NCBI GenBank assembly: GCA_032250805.1
Contig: JAVVEM010000015.1
Coordinates: 1 to 64,000 of the forward strand
Reading direction: 5' to 3'
DNA: 64,000 bases
DNA from: B18-G4 sp032250805
Lineage (GTDB): Bacteria > Bacteroidota > Bacteroidia > Bacteroidales > B18-G4
Below the pieces are notes generated by a model. That model was not told the DNA's origin. It saw nothing but the letters and a program-made list of their open reading frames with translations, and made no database searches. The position numbers and the translations under genes were made by a program. This document shows, piece after piece, positions 15,796 through 25,159 of this stretch (the stretch's first letter is position 1; every line of letters begins with the position of its first letter).

Positions 15796-16902
15796 ATGGA
15801 CGAAAAACATCATGATATCATCAGGAACAGCTTCCTCAGCAGGGGTTGCTCTGCTCCACCCCGCATATACGATAAAAATGATAATATCTATAAGCACGGA
15901 TGTTGTAAGCTTGACAGCTACGACTGGCTTGCCGATATTCCGGCTCCGGATGGAGCAAAACCTTTTCCTTATGCTGAGGTAAGGTTTAAGAACAGCAAAC
16001 TGGAGTTTTTTCAGGTTCCTGAAGAGCTTCAGCTTCAAACCGGCGACATCATTGCTGTGGAAGGATCGCCCGGACACGATATTGGCATTTTATCCCTTGC
16101 CGGTGAAGCAGCCCGGCTGCAGATGAAAAAGAAAAACCTTACCTATCCTTCCGACGACATAAAAAAGATCTACCGGAAAGCCAGGGTGTCCGACATCGAA
16201 AAGTGGATCTCTGCTGTAGAACGGGAAGAGCAAACGAAATTCAAGACCAGGGAGGAAGCACGCAAGCTGAAACTCGAGATGAAGGTCAATGATGTGGAAT
16301 ATCAGGGCGACAGCACCAAAGCCACTTTTTATTATACCGCCGAGGAACGTGTCGATTTCAGGGAGTTGATCAGGGTTTTGGCCGATAATTTCAAGGTACG
16401 TATCGAAATGCGGCAAATCGGAGTTCGCCAGGAAGCCAGCCGTTTGGGAGGAATCGGGTCATGCGGAAGGGAACTCTGTTGCTCAACCTGGATGACAAAA
16501 TTCAAGTCGGTCAGCACAAGCGCAGCCAGATTGCAGCAGCTTTCATTAAATCCACAAAAACTGGCCGGGCAATGTGGCAAGCTGAAATGCTGTCTCAACT
16601 TTGAAAATGCAATGTATGAAGATGCCCTGAAAGAATTTCCCGATCCGAAGATCATACTGAAATCAAAAAAAGGCGAAGCCATCCACCATAAAAATGATGT
16701 GTTTAAAAAACTCGTTTGGTATTCATATACTCAGGAACGATCAGATATCATGGCCATTCCCCTTGATAAGGTTAACGACATCATAAAATTGAACGAGAAA
16801 GATATTCTCCCTGATAAACTGGAAGACTTTGCCTTTGTGAAAGATAAAAACGTTGAATTTGAGAATGCCGCTGACCAGGACGACCTGCACCGATTTGATT
16901 AA
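15796..16902 (+). CDS. ricT: RicT/PSP1 family regulatory protein
   Basis: A 368-residue protein with an N-terminal cysteine-containing stretch (RGCSAPP, HGCCKLDSYDWL) and a PSP1 domain. The conserved core includes REARKLKLEM, FYYTAEERVDFRELIRVLA and GIGSCGRELCC, followed by CGKLKCCLNFE. In Bacillus, RicT (YaaT) works with RicA and RicF, binds iron-sulfur clusters and affects RNase Y-dependent mRNA processing; the same cysteine motifs are visible here. The role in Bacteroidota is less clear. The C-terminal 110 residues are variable and acidic. Start chosen from the -7 box at 15770-15777. Confidence 0.9.
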   Translation: MDEKHHDIIRNSFLSRGCSAPPRIYDKNDNIYKHGCCKLDSYDWLADIPAPDGAKPFPYAEVRFKNSKLEFFQVPEELQLQTGDIIAVEGSPGHDIGILSLAGEAARLQMKKKNLTYPSDDIKKIYRKARVSDIEKWISAVEREEQTKFKTREEARKLKLEMKVNDVEYQGDSTKATFYYTAEERVDFRELIRVLADNFKVRIEMRQIGVRQEASRLGGIGSCGRELCCSTWMTKFKSVSTSAARLQQLSLNPQKLAGQCGKLKCCLNFENAMYEDALKEFPDPKIILKSKKGEAIHHKNDVFKKLVWYSYTQERSDIMAIPLDKVNDIIKLNEKDILPDKLEDFAFVKDKNVEFENAADQDDLHRFD

Positions 16903-16959
16903 CTGACACACAATAATTCAGTCTTTTTCACTTTATCTATTTTGAATGTTGATGACCAG

Positions 16960-17436
16960 ATGAACAAGCTCAAGTCCTTTTTACTTCTTTCGGCCACATT
17001 TTTGATTGCACTGATGGCTTGCGACCCGGGCCGCATCTTTGATCAAACATACACGGTACCTGAAAGTGGCTGGGACCGCGATTCAGTTTTTCATTATTCT
17101 GTTGATATTAGCGACAGCCTGCTTCTGCATGATTTTTATATAAGCATCCGTAACAATACGAATTATCCCTATAGCAACATTTACTTTTTCCTTTCAACGG
17201 AGTTCCCCAACGGCCATTCAACAACGGATACGATCGAATGTATCCTGGCCGGCAAAGACGGAAGATGGCTGGGTAATGGCTCCGGAGCGATAAAAGATAA
17301 CCTGATTCTGCTGCAGCGTGGACTAAGATTCCCGATAACAGGTCAGTATCATTTTTATATCGAGCAGGCCATGAGAGACGAACAGCTTAAGGGTATAGAG
17401 GATGTTGGCCTGCGCATTGAAAAAACCGGACTGTAA
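16960..17436 (+). CDS. gldH: Gliding motility lipoprotein GldH
   Basis: A 158-residue lipoprotein. The signal peptide ends in the lipobox LMAC, so the mature protein starts at the cysteine near residue 21. The body (FDQTYTVPESGW, FYISIRNNTNYPYSNIYFFL) matches the GldH family, found in gliding and non-gliding Bacteroidota. In gliding species it is needed for motility and is linked to the envelope machinery of the type IX system. I use the ATG at 16960 because the longer frame begins with TTG and adds six charged residues before the signal peptide. It follows ricT and precedes a class A PBP, a conserved order. Confidence 0.9.
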   Translation: MNKLKSFLLLSATFLIALMACDPGRIFDQTYTVPESGWDRDSVFHYSVDISDSLLLHDFYISIRNNTNYPYSNIYFFLSTEFPNGHSTTDTIECILAGKDGRWLGNGSGAIKDNLILLQRGLRFPITGQYHFYIEQAMRDEQLKGIEDVGLRIEKTGL

Positions 17437-17479
17437 ATAAATGAATAAGTAATTTTTAAATCTTCAAACAGCACCTGCA

Positions 17480-19738
17480 ATGTCGGTCTTTAATAAATAC
17501 TTCAGGATAAATCTGGTTCTACGTTTCTGGGTTTTCTATGTGTTTATTCTGGTTATCATATTTTTTATTTTCTATGGTATTGCCCGCGAATGGTTTGGAG
17601 AAATGCCTTCATTCGAAGAACTTGAAAATCCGGAGCGAAACCTGGCCTCTGAAGTATATTCGGCCGATGGCTATCTGCTGGGTACCTATTACATCGAAAA
17701 TCGCTCCGACATTAATTACAACGAGCTGCCATCCCATCTTGTCGAGGCCCTGTTGTCGATCGAGGATATTCGTTTCAGGGATCATGCCGGCGTCGATGTA
17801 AAAGCACTTGGGCGTGTTTTTTATGGACTGGTGAGTGGCAACTATGCAGGAGGTGGAAGCACCCTCACACAGCAGCTTGCAAAAAATCTTTTTCCCAGGG
17901 GTGAGCTCAACAAACGGCAGCTGGTTGTGCGAAAACTAAAGGAATGGATTACAGCAACCAAACTGGAAAAGAATTACAGCAAGGAAGAGATCCTTGCCAT
18001 GTACCTCAATACGGTATCTTTTGGTCATCATGCCTATGGCATTAAGTCGGCCGCCCGTACTTTTTATAATAAAGCTGTCGACTCTTTAAATATTGAAGAA
18101 TCAGCCCTGCTCGTGGGGGTGGTAAATGCCCCTACCTGGTACAGCCCGATACGTAATCCCGAACGCGCCTTCGACCGGCGCAACCTCGTGCTCAGTCAGA
18201 TGCTTAAGTATAATTTTATTTCCGATTCACTCTATGATTCCCTTTCGGCGCAGCCCATTGATATGTCGAACTTCAATGTACAGGATCATACTTCAGGAAT
18301 GGCACGCTATTTTCGCGAGTACCTGCGTTCGGAGATGAAAGAATGGTGCGCACATCATTTCCGGCCCGATAGCACACCTTACAACCTTTACAAAGATGGT
18401 TTGCGCATTTACACAACCATCGATTCACGTATGCAGAGGCATGCCGAAGCCGCCGTAATTGAGCACCTGGGACAGGATTTGCAGCCCAGCTTCTATAAGC
18501 ACTGGGAAGGATATACCTGGGCTCCTTTCGTATTTGATAAAGATGTGATTGAGGAGGAAGTGAATAAACTTCTTGAACAATCGAAGCGAAGGTCTGAACG
18601 ATACCGTAAAATGATCGATGCCGGCATCCCACAGGATTCTGTCGATAAGGTTTTCAAAACACCAACAGCTATGCGGGTTTTCTCGTGGGAAGGGGATATT
18701 GATACGATCATGACGCCCATGGATTCCATACGCTACTATAAGCATATCCTTCAGGCCGGCCTGTTGTCGGTTGAACCGGGAACAGGTGCAGTGAAAGCCT
18801 ATGTTGGCGGTATCGATTATCTTTATTTTAAATACGATCATGCAACACAAAGTCGCCGGCAGGTAGGCTCAACATTCAAGCCATTTCTGTATACACTTGC
18901 CATGCAGGAAGGCGAATTCTCGCCTTGCTACAAGGTAGCCAACATCCAGTATACTGTCGACCTCCCGAATGGCGATATCTGGGCACCCCGAAATTCGTCA
19001 ACCAAACGGGTAGGCGAAATGGTAAGCCTTAAATGGGCACTTGCAAATTCAAACAACTGGATCTCGGCATTTCTGATGAGAAGATATTCGCCACTCTCCG
19101 TGGTAAGAATGACAAGAAAAATGGGAGTAAAAAGCAGTATCGATCCCGTTCCTTCAATTGCTCTTGGCTCATGCGACCTGAGCTTATCGGAAATGGTGGG
19201 AGCAATGAATACATACCCCAGCAAAGGAATGTACGTTAAGCCACTCTTTATTACACGCATTGAAGATAAAAATGGCAACGTGATCGAATCCTTCGTTCCG
19301 GAAAGAAACGAAGCCATGAGTGAAGAAACAGCATTTCTTATGCTGGAACTGATGAAGGGTGTTGTGGAATCGGGCACAGGCATAAGATTAAGACTGACCT
19401 ATGGCTTTAACCATCCTGTTGCCGGAAAAACAGGAACAACCCAAAATCAGTCGGACGGATGGTTCATGGGTATCGTGCCACAACTGACCACGGGTGTTTG
19501 GGTTGGCTGTGAAGACCGCAGTGCGCATTTTCGGACGATCACCCTGGGACAGGGGGCCAACATGGCATTGCCGATCTGGGCAATCTATATGCAAAAGATA
19601 TATGAAGACCCTGAACTGAACTTCACAATGGGCGATTTTGATAAACCCCTTAAAGAGCTTTCAGTGGAACTGGATTGTAGCAAATTTGATGATAATAGTG
19701 AAGAAGGTTCAGGAGAAACAGATACTTTTGATTTTTAA
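17480..19738 (+). CDS. Class A penicillin-binding protein (PBP1A type)
   Basis: A 752-residue bifunctional peptidoglycan synthase. One transmembrane segment lies near residues 12-35. The GT51 glycosyltransferase domain (about 60-240) has the catalytic glutamate in SIEDIRFRDHAGVD and GGSTLTQQLAKN. The transpeptidase domain (about 430-700) has S464 in GSTFKPF, an ANSNNW motif and KTGTTQNQSDGW. It polymerises and crosslinks glycan strands in the periplasm. The acidic C-terminal tail is low-complexity. It follows gldH by 43 bases, and the CotH-like gene starts 38 bases after its stop, so read-through into the next set is possible. Confidence 0.95.
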   Translation: MSVFNKYFRINLVLRFWVFYVFILVIIFFIFYGIAREWFGEMPSFEELENPERNLASEVYSADGYLLGTYYIENRSDINYNELPSHLVEALLSIEDIRFRDHAGVDVKALGRVFYGLVSGNYAGGGSTLTQQLAKNLFPRGELNKRQLVVRKLKEWITATKLEKNYSKEEILAMYLNTVSFGHHAYGIKSAARTFYNKAVDSLNIEESALLVGVVNAPTWYSPIRNPERAFDRRNLVLSQMLKYNFISDSLYDSLSAQPIDMSNFNVQDHTSGMARYFREYLRSEMKEWCAHHFRPDSTPYNLYKDGLRIYTTIDSRMQRHAEAAVIEHLGQDLQPSFYKHWEGYTWAPFVFDKDVIEEEVNKLLEQSKRRSERYRKMIDAGIPQDSVDKVFKTPTAMRVFSWEGDIDTIMTPMDSIRYYKHILQAGLLSVEPGTGAVKAYVGGIDYLYFKYDHATQSRRQVGSTFKPFLYTLAMQEGEFSPCYKVANIQYTVDLPNGDIWAPRNSSTKRVGEMVSLKWALANSNNWISAFLMRRYSPLSVVRMTRKMGVKSSIDPVPSIALGSCDLSLSEMVGAMNTYPSKGMYVKPLFITRIEDKNGNVIESFVPERNEAMSEETAFLMLELMKGVVESGTGIRLRLTYGFNHPVAGKTGTTQNQSDGWFMGIVPQLTTGVWVGCEDRSAHFRTITLGQGANMALPIWAIYMQKIYEDPELNFTMGDFDKPLKELSVELDCSKFDDNSEEGSGETDTFDF

Positions 19739-19776
19739 AAAGAAGAACTTTTAGTAAAACAAAAATCCGGTCATTG

Positions 19777-22700
19777 ATGGGGCGTGTGGTTATTTTCAGT
19801 AAAGCGGTCTTATTCCTGGTATTCATTTTCTTTCTATCCTCATGCACGAGAAACTCTGAACTTGATTATGATGAATCGGTTTATTGTGATCTCGAACTGA
19901 TGACTAAGGATGGGGATTTCTTTATTGCAAATACCCATCCGGAAAAATTCATTGGCGGAACCGAAAAAGTTACAGACAAAGAAACCTATTCCGGAAATCA
20001 TGCGATCATGCTCAAAAAAAGCAGGGAGTATGGCTTGAGCTGCAATATCAGGAATACGAATTCAGATGAATACTATGAAGCAAGTGTTTGGCGGAAAGGG
20101 TCCGAAAATAAAGGGTCACTGGTTGTCAGCGACGATCATGGCCTGCTCTATTATAATTCGGTAAACATCCCCGACAGCATCGGCAAGGATGGCTGGGAAA
20201 GGCTAAAGCTGGCATTTTATGTTCCTCCAAATTTTAATAATGTAACGCTGAAGTTCTACGTATGGAACCCGGCCGAAGAAGCTGTTTATTTCGATGATCT
20301 CAAAATAAGCAGAAAACATCATGAACAATATCCTGATTATTCAGGCATTGATGACCTGAAGTTATTTGTCGATACCCTTGAATCACTAAAACTTTATAAA
20401 AAGCGCGAACAGGCGTTTAAAGCCGGGATCCTTGAAACACAGGATGATGACTGGGTTGAAGGAATGATGTTCTGTGGTGATGATGCCTATAAAATTAACC
20501 TCAGGCTGAAGGGCGACTGGCTGGATCACTTGCTGGGTAAAAAATGGTCATTCCGGATAGAAACAGACAAAACATCAAGCTGGAAAGGTATGCGAACTTT
20601 TTCAGTCCAGAACCCGCTGTCGCGATATTATCTTAACGAATGGCTCCTGCTGCAGTTCTGCCATAAAGAAGATATATTGGCTACCCGCTATGGTTTCATA
20701 CCGCTGAAATACAATAATCGCAGCCTGGGCATTTATGCCTGGGAGGAACATTTTGAGAAATACCTCGTGGAGTCGAGCAACAGAAGGGAAGGACCGATAT
20801 TAAAAGTTAATGAAAATGCCCTTTGGAAAACCCAGCAGTTAGCCATACGGGATGATCGCCGATACTGGTTGCCCATTGTCAGCTCTGCCGAAATACTTCC
20901 ATTTAAATCAAAACGAACCACGCGGGATGAGGTGCTTTTTGGCCAGTATAAAATTGCTCAGGAACTCTACCATCAGTATAAATTTGCCAGGGGCAAAGCC
21001 TCCGAAATATTCGATGTTGATAAACTTGCCAGATATATGGCGATGATCGACCTCTTTGGCACCTATCATGGAGTAACCTGGCATAATCAGCGCTTTTACT
21101 ATAATCCCGTATTATCAAAACTTGAACCTGTTGCATTTGATAATTTCAGTGAAAAAGGCCCGGTACGCTATGAGAGTGCAGCCATTTCGGGCATGCAATA
21201 CATTGGCGTGGATAAAACAAATGATATGCAAATAGCGCTTGCCGGTTTGTTTCGCGATACGTTGTTCATCAATGCTTATGTTCATTACCTTAAAAATTAT
21301 GCAAACGATGATTTTATCACTGCAATGCTTGATGAACTTAAGCATGAGATCGTATTTTATGACTCCCTTCTGAGGATGGAATACGAAACATATCGCTTCA
21401 GTCCGGCATTCCTTTATGAGAATGCCCGGGCCATACGTGAAGAATTGCCTGCCTTTATGGCAAAGCTTAAAGAAAATACGGATGAAATGCCCGCCTACAG
21501 CATTGCGAAGCCTGCATATGATAAAGGGCTTGATGCCGAAGTATCAAAGTATTTTATTAAAGCATACAGCAAAGCTCTTGATGATGAAAAGAGAATAATT
21601 GAGGTTGAAAATCATTTTACCGATGAAATTATTATTCTTGGTACGGCTGGAAATGATAAACGAATAAGAAATTTTATATATCCGGAAGTGCGCGTGAAAG
21701 CAATTGAAGGCCGTGATCCCGGAGCTGCGATCATTGAGGGCGCTTCAAATGACGATTATTTGTTCTATATGGTGGATGGCGATATGGACACATACAGTAT
21801 TCCTGTTTTTCCATGGCCTAAGCCAGGAAGGATGCTCACGCCACTTCAAAATATGCTCATAGAACACGGTGGGAACTATAAAGATGTTTTTACAGCCGGG
21901 CCTGGCAACAAGCTGATCCTTGCGGAAGGCACCTACGAGCTCATTAAGCCTCTGATCATCCCTGCCGGCTATGAAGTGATCATTGAGGCGGGAGTGACCA
22001 TTAACCTGAGCCGCAAAGCACCTTTTATCAGCTATTCTGTAATGAATATCCTGGGCACGCCTGAAAAAACTGTGCTTATAAAATCTTCTGATGGTACAGG
22101 TAATGGGTTTACAGTATTGCAGGCTCCGGGGCGCTCTGTGGTGAAATATACGGTGTTTGACCGCCTCAACACGCTCGACAGGCAAGGCTGGACACTTACC
22201 GGTGCGGTTACTTTTTATGAATCGGCTGTGGATTTTTACCACACTTCCTTTCAGAATAACCTTTGTGAAGACGGCCTGAACATTATCAGGTCGGCTTTTA
22301 CCATCGACCAATGCGATTTACTGAACACTTTTTCAGATGCACTGGATGTTGATTTCGGACAGGGATCCATCACCAATTCAAATTTCAGTTACCCCGGCAA
22401 TGATGGAATAGATGTTTCAGGGAGCAGGATAAGTATCAACCACTGCATGGTCACACAATCGAACGATAAAGCGATCAGCGCAGGTGAAAATTCTCAGGTT
22501 GAGGTTATGAATACCCGTATCAGCGGTTCTGTGATCGGGATGGCCAGCAAGGATCAGAGCCGTGTTGTTGCAAGAGATTGCAGCATTGAAGATTCCAACT
22601 ATGGATTGGTGGTTTTCAGAAAGAAAGCAGAGTTCGGGCCTGCCAGTTTTGTAGGTAGCAGACTTGAAATGCGTAATATTACCACCGAATTTCTGGTTGA

Positions 22701-22779
22701 GGAAGGCTCTTCATGCGAGGTGAATGGAGAAAAAGTGACTGCTGATAAAAAAAATGTGTATGACCTTTTTTATAATTAA
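19777..22779 (+). CDS. CotH-like lipoprotein with a C-terminal parallel beta-helix
   Basis: A 1000-residue lipoprotein; the signal peptide ends in LSSC. Residues about 30-180 look like a carbohydrate-binding-type beta-sandwich. The central part (about 200-560) is CotH-like: RLKGDWLDHLLGKKWSFRI, LATRYGFIPLKYNNRSLGIY and HNQRFYYNP followed by D455 in AFDNFSE. CotH proteins are atypical protein kinases of spore coats, but relatives are common in Bacteroidota, so phosphorylation of an envelope protein is an inference. The second aspartate of the usual DxD-like site appears as F. Residues about 740-960 are short repeats of a right-handed beta-helix (NDGIDVSGSRISINHC). It opens the set that ends with the VTC polymerase. 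Confidence 0.75.
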   Translation: MGRVVIFSKAVLFLVFIFFLSSCTRNSELDYDESVYCDLELMTKDGDFFIANTHPEKFIGGTEKVTDKETYSGNHAIMLKKSREYGLSCNIRNTNSDEYYEASVWRKGSENKGSLVVSDDHGLLYYNSVNIPDSIGKDGWERLKLAFYVPPNFNNVTLKFYVWNPAEEAVYFDDLKISRKHHEQYPDYSGIDDLKLFVDTLESLKLYKKREQAFKAGILETQDDDWVEGMMFCGDDAYKINLRLKGDWLDHLLGKKWSFRIETDKTSSWKGMRTFSVQNPLSRYYLNEWLLLQFCHKEDILATRYGFIPLKYNNRSLGIYAWEEHFEKYLVESSNRREGPILKVNENALWKTQQLAIRDDRRYWLPIVSSAEILPFKSKRTTRDEVLFGQYKIAQELYHQYKFARGKASEIFDVDKLARYMAMIDLFGTYHGVTWHNQRFYYNPVLSKLEPVAFDNFSEKGPVRYESAAISGMQYIGVDKTNDMQIALAGLFRDTLFINAYVHYLKNYANDDFITAMLDELKHEIVFYDSLLRMEYETYRFSPAFLYENARAIREELPAFMAKLKENTDEMPAYSIAKPAYDKGLDAEVSKYFIKAYSKALDDEKRIIEVENHFTDEIIILGTAGNDKRIRNFIYPEVRVKAIEGRDPGAAIIEGASNDDYLFYMVDGDMDTYSIPVFPWPKPGRMLTPLQNMLIEHGGNYKDVFTAGPGNKLILAEGTYELIKPLIIPAGYEVIIEAGVTINLSRKAPFISYSVMNILGTPEKTVLIKSSDGTGNGFTVLQAPGRSVVKYTVFDRLNTLDRQGWTLTGAVTFYESAVDFYHTSFQNNLCEDGLNIIRSAFTIDQCDLLNTFSDALDVDFGQGSITNSNFSYPGNDGIDVSGSRISINHCMVTQSNDKAISAGENSQVEVMNTRISGSVIGMASKDQSRVVARDCSIEDSNYGLVVFRKKAEFGPASFVGSRLEMRNITTEFLVEEGSSCEVNGEKVTADKKNVYDLFYN

Positions 22780-22791
22780 GGATTTGAAAGA

Positions 22792-23646
22792 ATGAAAAAC
22801 CTGTTTCTCCCGCTGGCACTGGTTTTTATCATGTATTCCTGCAAGAGGGATGATGCCGGACAGTATTCATTTTTTGTTGCAGGCCATACCTACGGCGCAC
22901 CCATGGCCGATAACCAGGGGCTGCATCCCCCCTTTACCAGCGAATTTGATAAACTGAACAATGACAACCGCCTGCAATTTGGAGTATTCACCGGCGATAT
23001 CGTCCGAAATTCCGATACTGCCTCATGGGATGCGGTCGACCGGCAACTTGAAAATCTTCATATACCGGTTTATTTCTGTCCGGGTAATCATGATACCTAT
23101 AACCGTGAATTGTACGAAAGTCGCAATGGCAAACCTTATTATTCATTCACTGCCGGCAGCGACCTGTTTATTGTGCTGGATGGCAGTCTCGACCACTGGA
23201 ACATCACAGGTGATCAGCTTGAATTTCTTATCACGGCTTTGCAGCAGGCAGAAAGCGGTGTGAACAATGTATTTGTATTTATTCACCAGCTTATCTGGTG
23301 GGATGAAAGCAATATTTTTTCATCCGTTAAGCTCAACTGGCCGCCTTATACTCCTGACACAACAAATTACTGGGCTGTGATCGAACCCATGCTGCAGCAT
23401 CTCAGCGCTCCGGTATATATTTTTGCAGGCGACCTGGGAGCCAGCACCAAAGCAAGCCCGGTAATGTATTATCCCGACAGAAATATTACCTACATCGGGA
23501 GTGGAATGGGAAGCATCGTGGCCGATAATTATATTATTGTTACCTCCGGCCCGGGCAGGACGGTAAGCTTTGAACTGATCGCACCAGGAAATGATCCTCA
23601 TAAGTTGGGTAATTTGGAAGATCATCTTTTATCAGGTTCACCATAG
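22792..23646 (+). CDS. Calcineurin-like metallophosphoesterase lipoprotein
   Basis: A 284-residue protein with a signal peptide ending in the lipobox MYSC, so it is membrane-anchored outside the cytoplasm. Metallophosphoesterase motifs are GDIV, PGNHDTY and FIHQLIWW. The first motif, usually DxH, appears as AGHTYG, with the aspartate missing, which could alter metal site 1. It starts 12 bases after the CotH-like gene, so both are translated from one mRNA. Together they suggest paired phosphate addition and removal in the envelope; that pairing is an inference. The substrate is unknown. Confidence 0.8.
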   Translation: MKNLFLPLALVFIMYSCKRDDAGQYSFFVAGHTYGAPMADNQGLHPPFTSEFDKLNNDNRLQFGVFTGDIVRNSDTASWDAVDRQLENLHIPVYFCPGNHDTYNRELYESRNGKPYYSFTAGSDLFIVLDGSLDHWNITGDQLEFLITALQQAESGVNNVFVFIHQLIWWDESNIFSSVKLNWPPYTPDTTNYWAVIEPMLQHLSAPVYIFAGDLGASTKASPVMYYPDRNITYIGSGMGSIVADNYIIVTSGPGRTVSFELIAPGNDPHKLGNLEDHLLSGSP

Positions 23647-23666
23647 GATACTTTCACTGATTTACT

Positions 23667-23674
23667 TACATTTG
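23667..23674 (+). promoter_or_regulatory. Promoter -7 box before the DUF4956 gene
   Basis: TACATTTG matches TAnnTTTG fully and lies 24 bases before the ATG at 23698. It would allow the DUF4956 and VTC genes to be transcribed separately from the two lipoprotein genes upstream. Confidence 0.5.
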
Positions 23675-23697
23675 TGCCCTAAATTCAGATACAGGTT

Positions 23698-24381
23698 ATG
23701 AATAATAAATGGGATTTATTCCAAAAATTTCTGATTACCGAAGAAGTACAGATCTCTATCGAGGATTTTCTCCTTAGCACGGTGATCCTGATCGTATTGT
23801 CGCTCATACTGGAATTTACTTACATGAAATGCGCAAAAAGCCTTTCCAACAGAAAAGTATTTGCTGGAAATTTTCTGTTGATCGCGTTTACAACCATGCT
23901 GATCATTTCAATCGTAAAGTCGAGCCTGGCCCTTTCTTTGGGACTGGTTGGGGCCTTGTCAATTGTCCGCTTCAGGGCTGCCATCAAGGAGCCCGAAGAG
24001 CTCACCTACCTCTTCTTTGCCATTGCCATTGGCCTGGGTCTGGGTGCAAATCAACAAATCATTGTAATTATTGCATTCATTATCATGTCGGTGATTATCT
24101 GGGTCCGCTTTTTCTTATCCCCCGGAAAACGATCGCAAAACCTGTTGTTTACAGTTTCATCCGGCCCGCAGAAAGAGTTTAGCCTTTCCTCCGTTAGCGA
24201 TATCGTGTCGAAGCATTTTAAAAAGTTTGAGCTGAAACGCTTCGACGAAAATAAGGAAGTGACAGAGGTGTCTTTCCTCCTGGATATCAGCAACCCCAAA
24301 ACCCTCGATGCCTGTAAGACAGAACTGCAGGGATTGAATAAGGATATAACGGTTACCTATATCGATAACAAAAGCTATTAA
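23698..24381 (+). CDS. DUF4956 membrane protein
   Basis: A 227-residue inner-membrane protein with four hydrophobic segments in residues about 20-140 and a soluble C-terminal domain of about 85 residues. The signature LSLGLVGALSIVRFRAAIKEP, seen here in the third segment region, is characteristic of DUF4956. The family repeatedly occurs beside VTC-domain polymerases, as here, where the VTC gene starts 24 bases later. A role in handling the polymer product or the enzyme at the membrane is plausible but unproven. Confidence 0.85.
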   Translation: MNNKWDLFQKFLITEEVQISIEDFLLSTVILIVLSLILEFTYMKCAKSLSNRKVFAGNFLLIAFTTMLIISIVKSSLALSLGLVGALSIVRFRAAIKEPEELTYLFFAIAIGLGLGANQQIIVIIAFIIMSVIIWVRFFLSPGKRSQNLLFTVSSGPQKEFSLSSVSDIVSKHFKKFELKRFDENKEVTEVSFLLDISNPKTLDACKTELQGLNKDITVTYIDNKSY

Positions 24382-24404
24382 TAGCCCGTCGACACAAAAA
24401 TTAC

Positions 24405-25151
24405 ATGATGTTTCATAACCTTATCACAACGATCAAGAACAGGATAGCCGAAAAGTCTGTCCCTGAAAATAAAGGCCGTTATGAGCGTAAGTTTGTTGTT
24501 ACAGGGCTGAAATATCAGCAAATTTTAAGCATTATCAAGCATCATCCTGCATTTTTCAGCGAAATTTTCAAGCAAAGGCAGATCAACAATATTTACCTCG
24601 ATACCCCTGACCTGAAGACCTTCTTCGATAATGTATACGGGAATACCTACCGTACAAAAATACGGATCCGTTGGTACGGCGAGACCTTCGGATTGGTGAA
24701 AAAACCGGTTCTGGAGCTGAAGATCAAAAGCGGCCTGGCCGGCAGAAAAAGGTCGTACGCCCTGAATCCATTCATGCTCGACAGCAATTTTAATCGCGAT
24801 ACCCTGAAGGCTGCACTTGCTCATCCGCGCCTTCCCGACTGGGTAACAGAAAAGGTTTCGTCGTATGTGCCGGCTTTACTGAATACATACAAACGACAGT
24901 ATTTCCTTTCAGCGAACAGGAAAATGAGATTAACCGTCGATGAACATATGACCTATTATGCCATTGGTGCATGGAACAACACTTTTGTGAAAAAATATGT
25001 TGAACGTGAGGCGGTAATCGTTGAAATGAAATATGATCTCGAATCGGCCCATCTGGCTTCGGATATTACCCAGCATTTTCCGATGAGGATGACAAAAAGT
25101 TCAAAGTATGTAAACGGGATTGATATCTTTAACCCCCAACTGGCTCTCTGA
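24405..25151 (+). CDS. VTC-domain polyphosphate polymerase family protein
   Basis: A 248-residue soluble tunnel-fold protein. Residues lining the VTC tunnel are visible: RYERKF (25-30), YLDTPDLKTFFDN, KIRIR (85-89), LELKIKSG (E104, K106) and VEMKYD (E207, K209). In yeast Vtc4 the same fold makes polyphosphate from ATP; bacterial stand-alone VTC proteins are annotated by homology. Two ATG codons lie in tandem at 24405 and 24408. There is no SPX domain and no membrane segment, so the upstream DUF4956 protein may provide the membrane link. It is convergent with the acyltransferase-sulfatase gene, with eight bases between stops. Confidence 0.82.
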   Translation: MMFHNLITTIKNRIAEKSVPENKGRYERKFVVTGLKYQQILSIIKHHPAFFSEIFKQRQINNIYLDTPDLKTFFDNVYGNTYRTKIRIRWYGETFGLVKKPVLELKIKSGLAGRKRSYALNPFMLDSNFNRDTLKAALAHPRLPDWVTEKVSSYVPALLNTYKRQYFLSANRKMRLTVDEHMTYYAIGAWNNTFVKKYVEREAVIVEMKYDLESAHLASDITQHFPMRMTKSSKYVNGIDIFNPQLAL

Positions 25152-25159
25152 CCCCCCTT

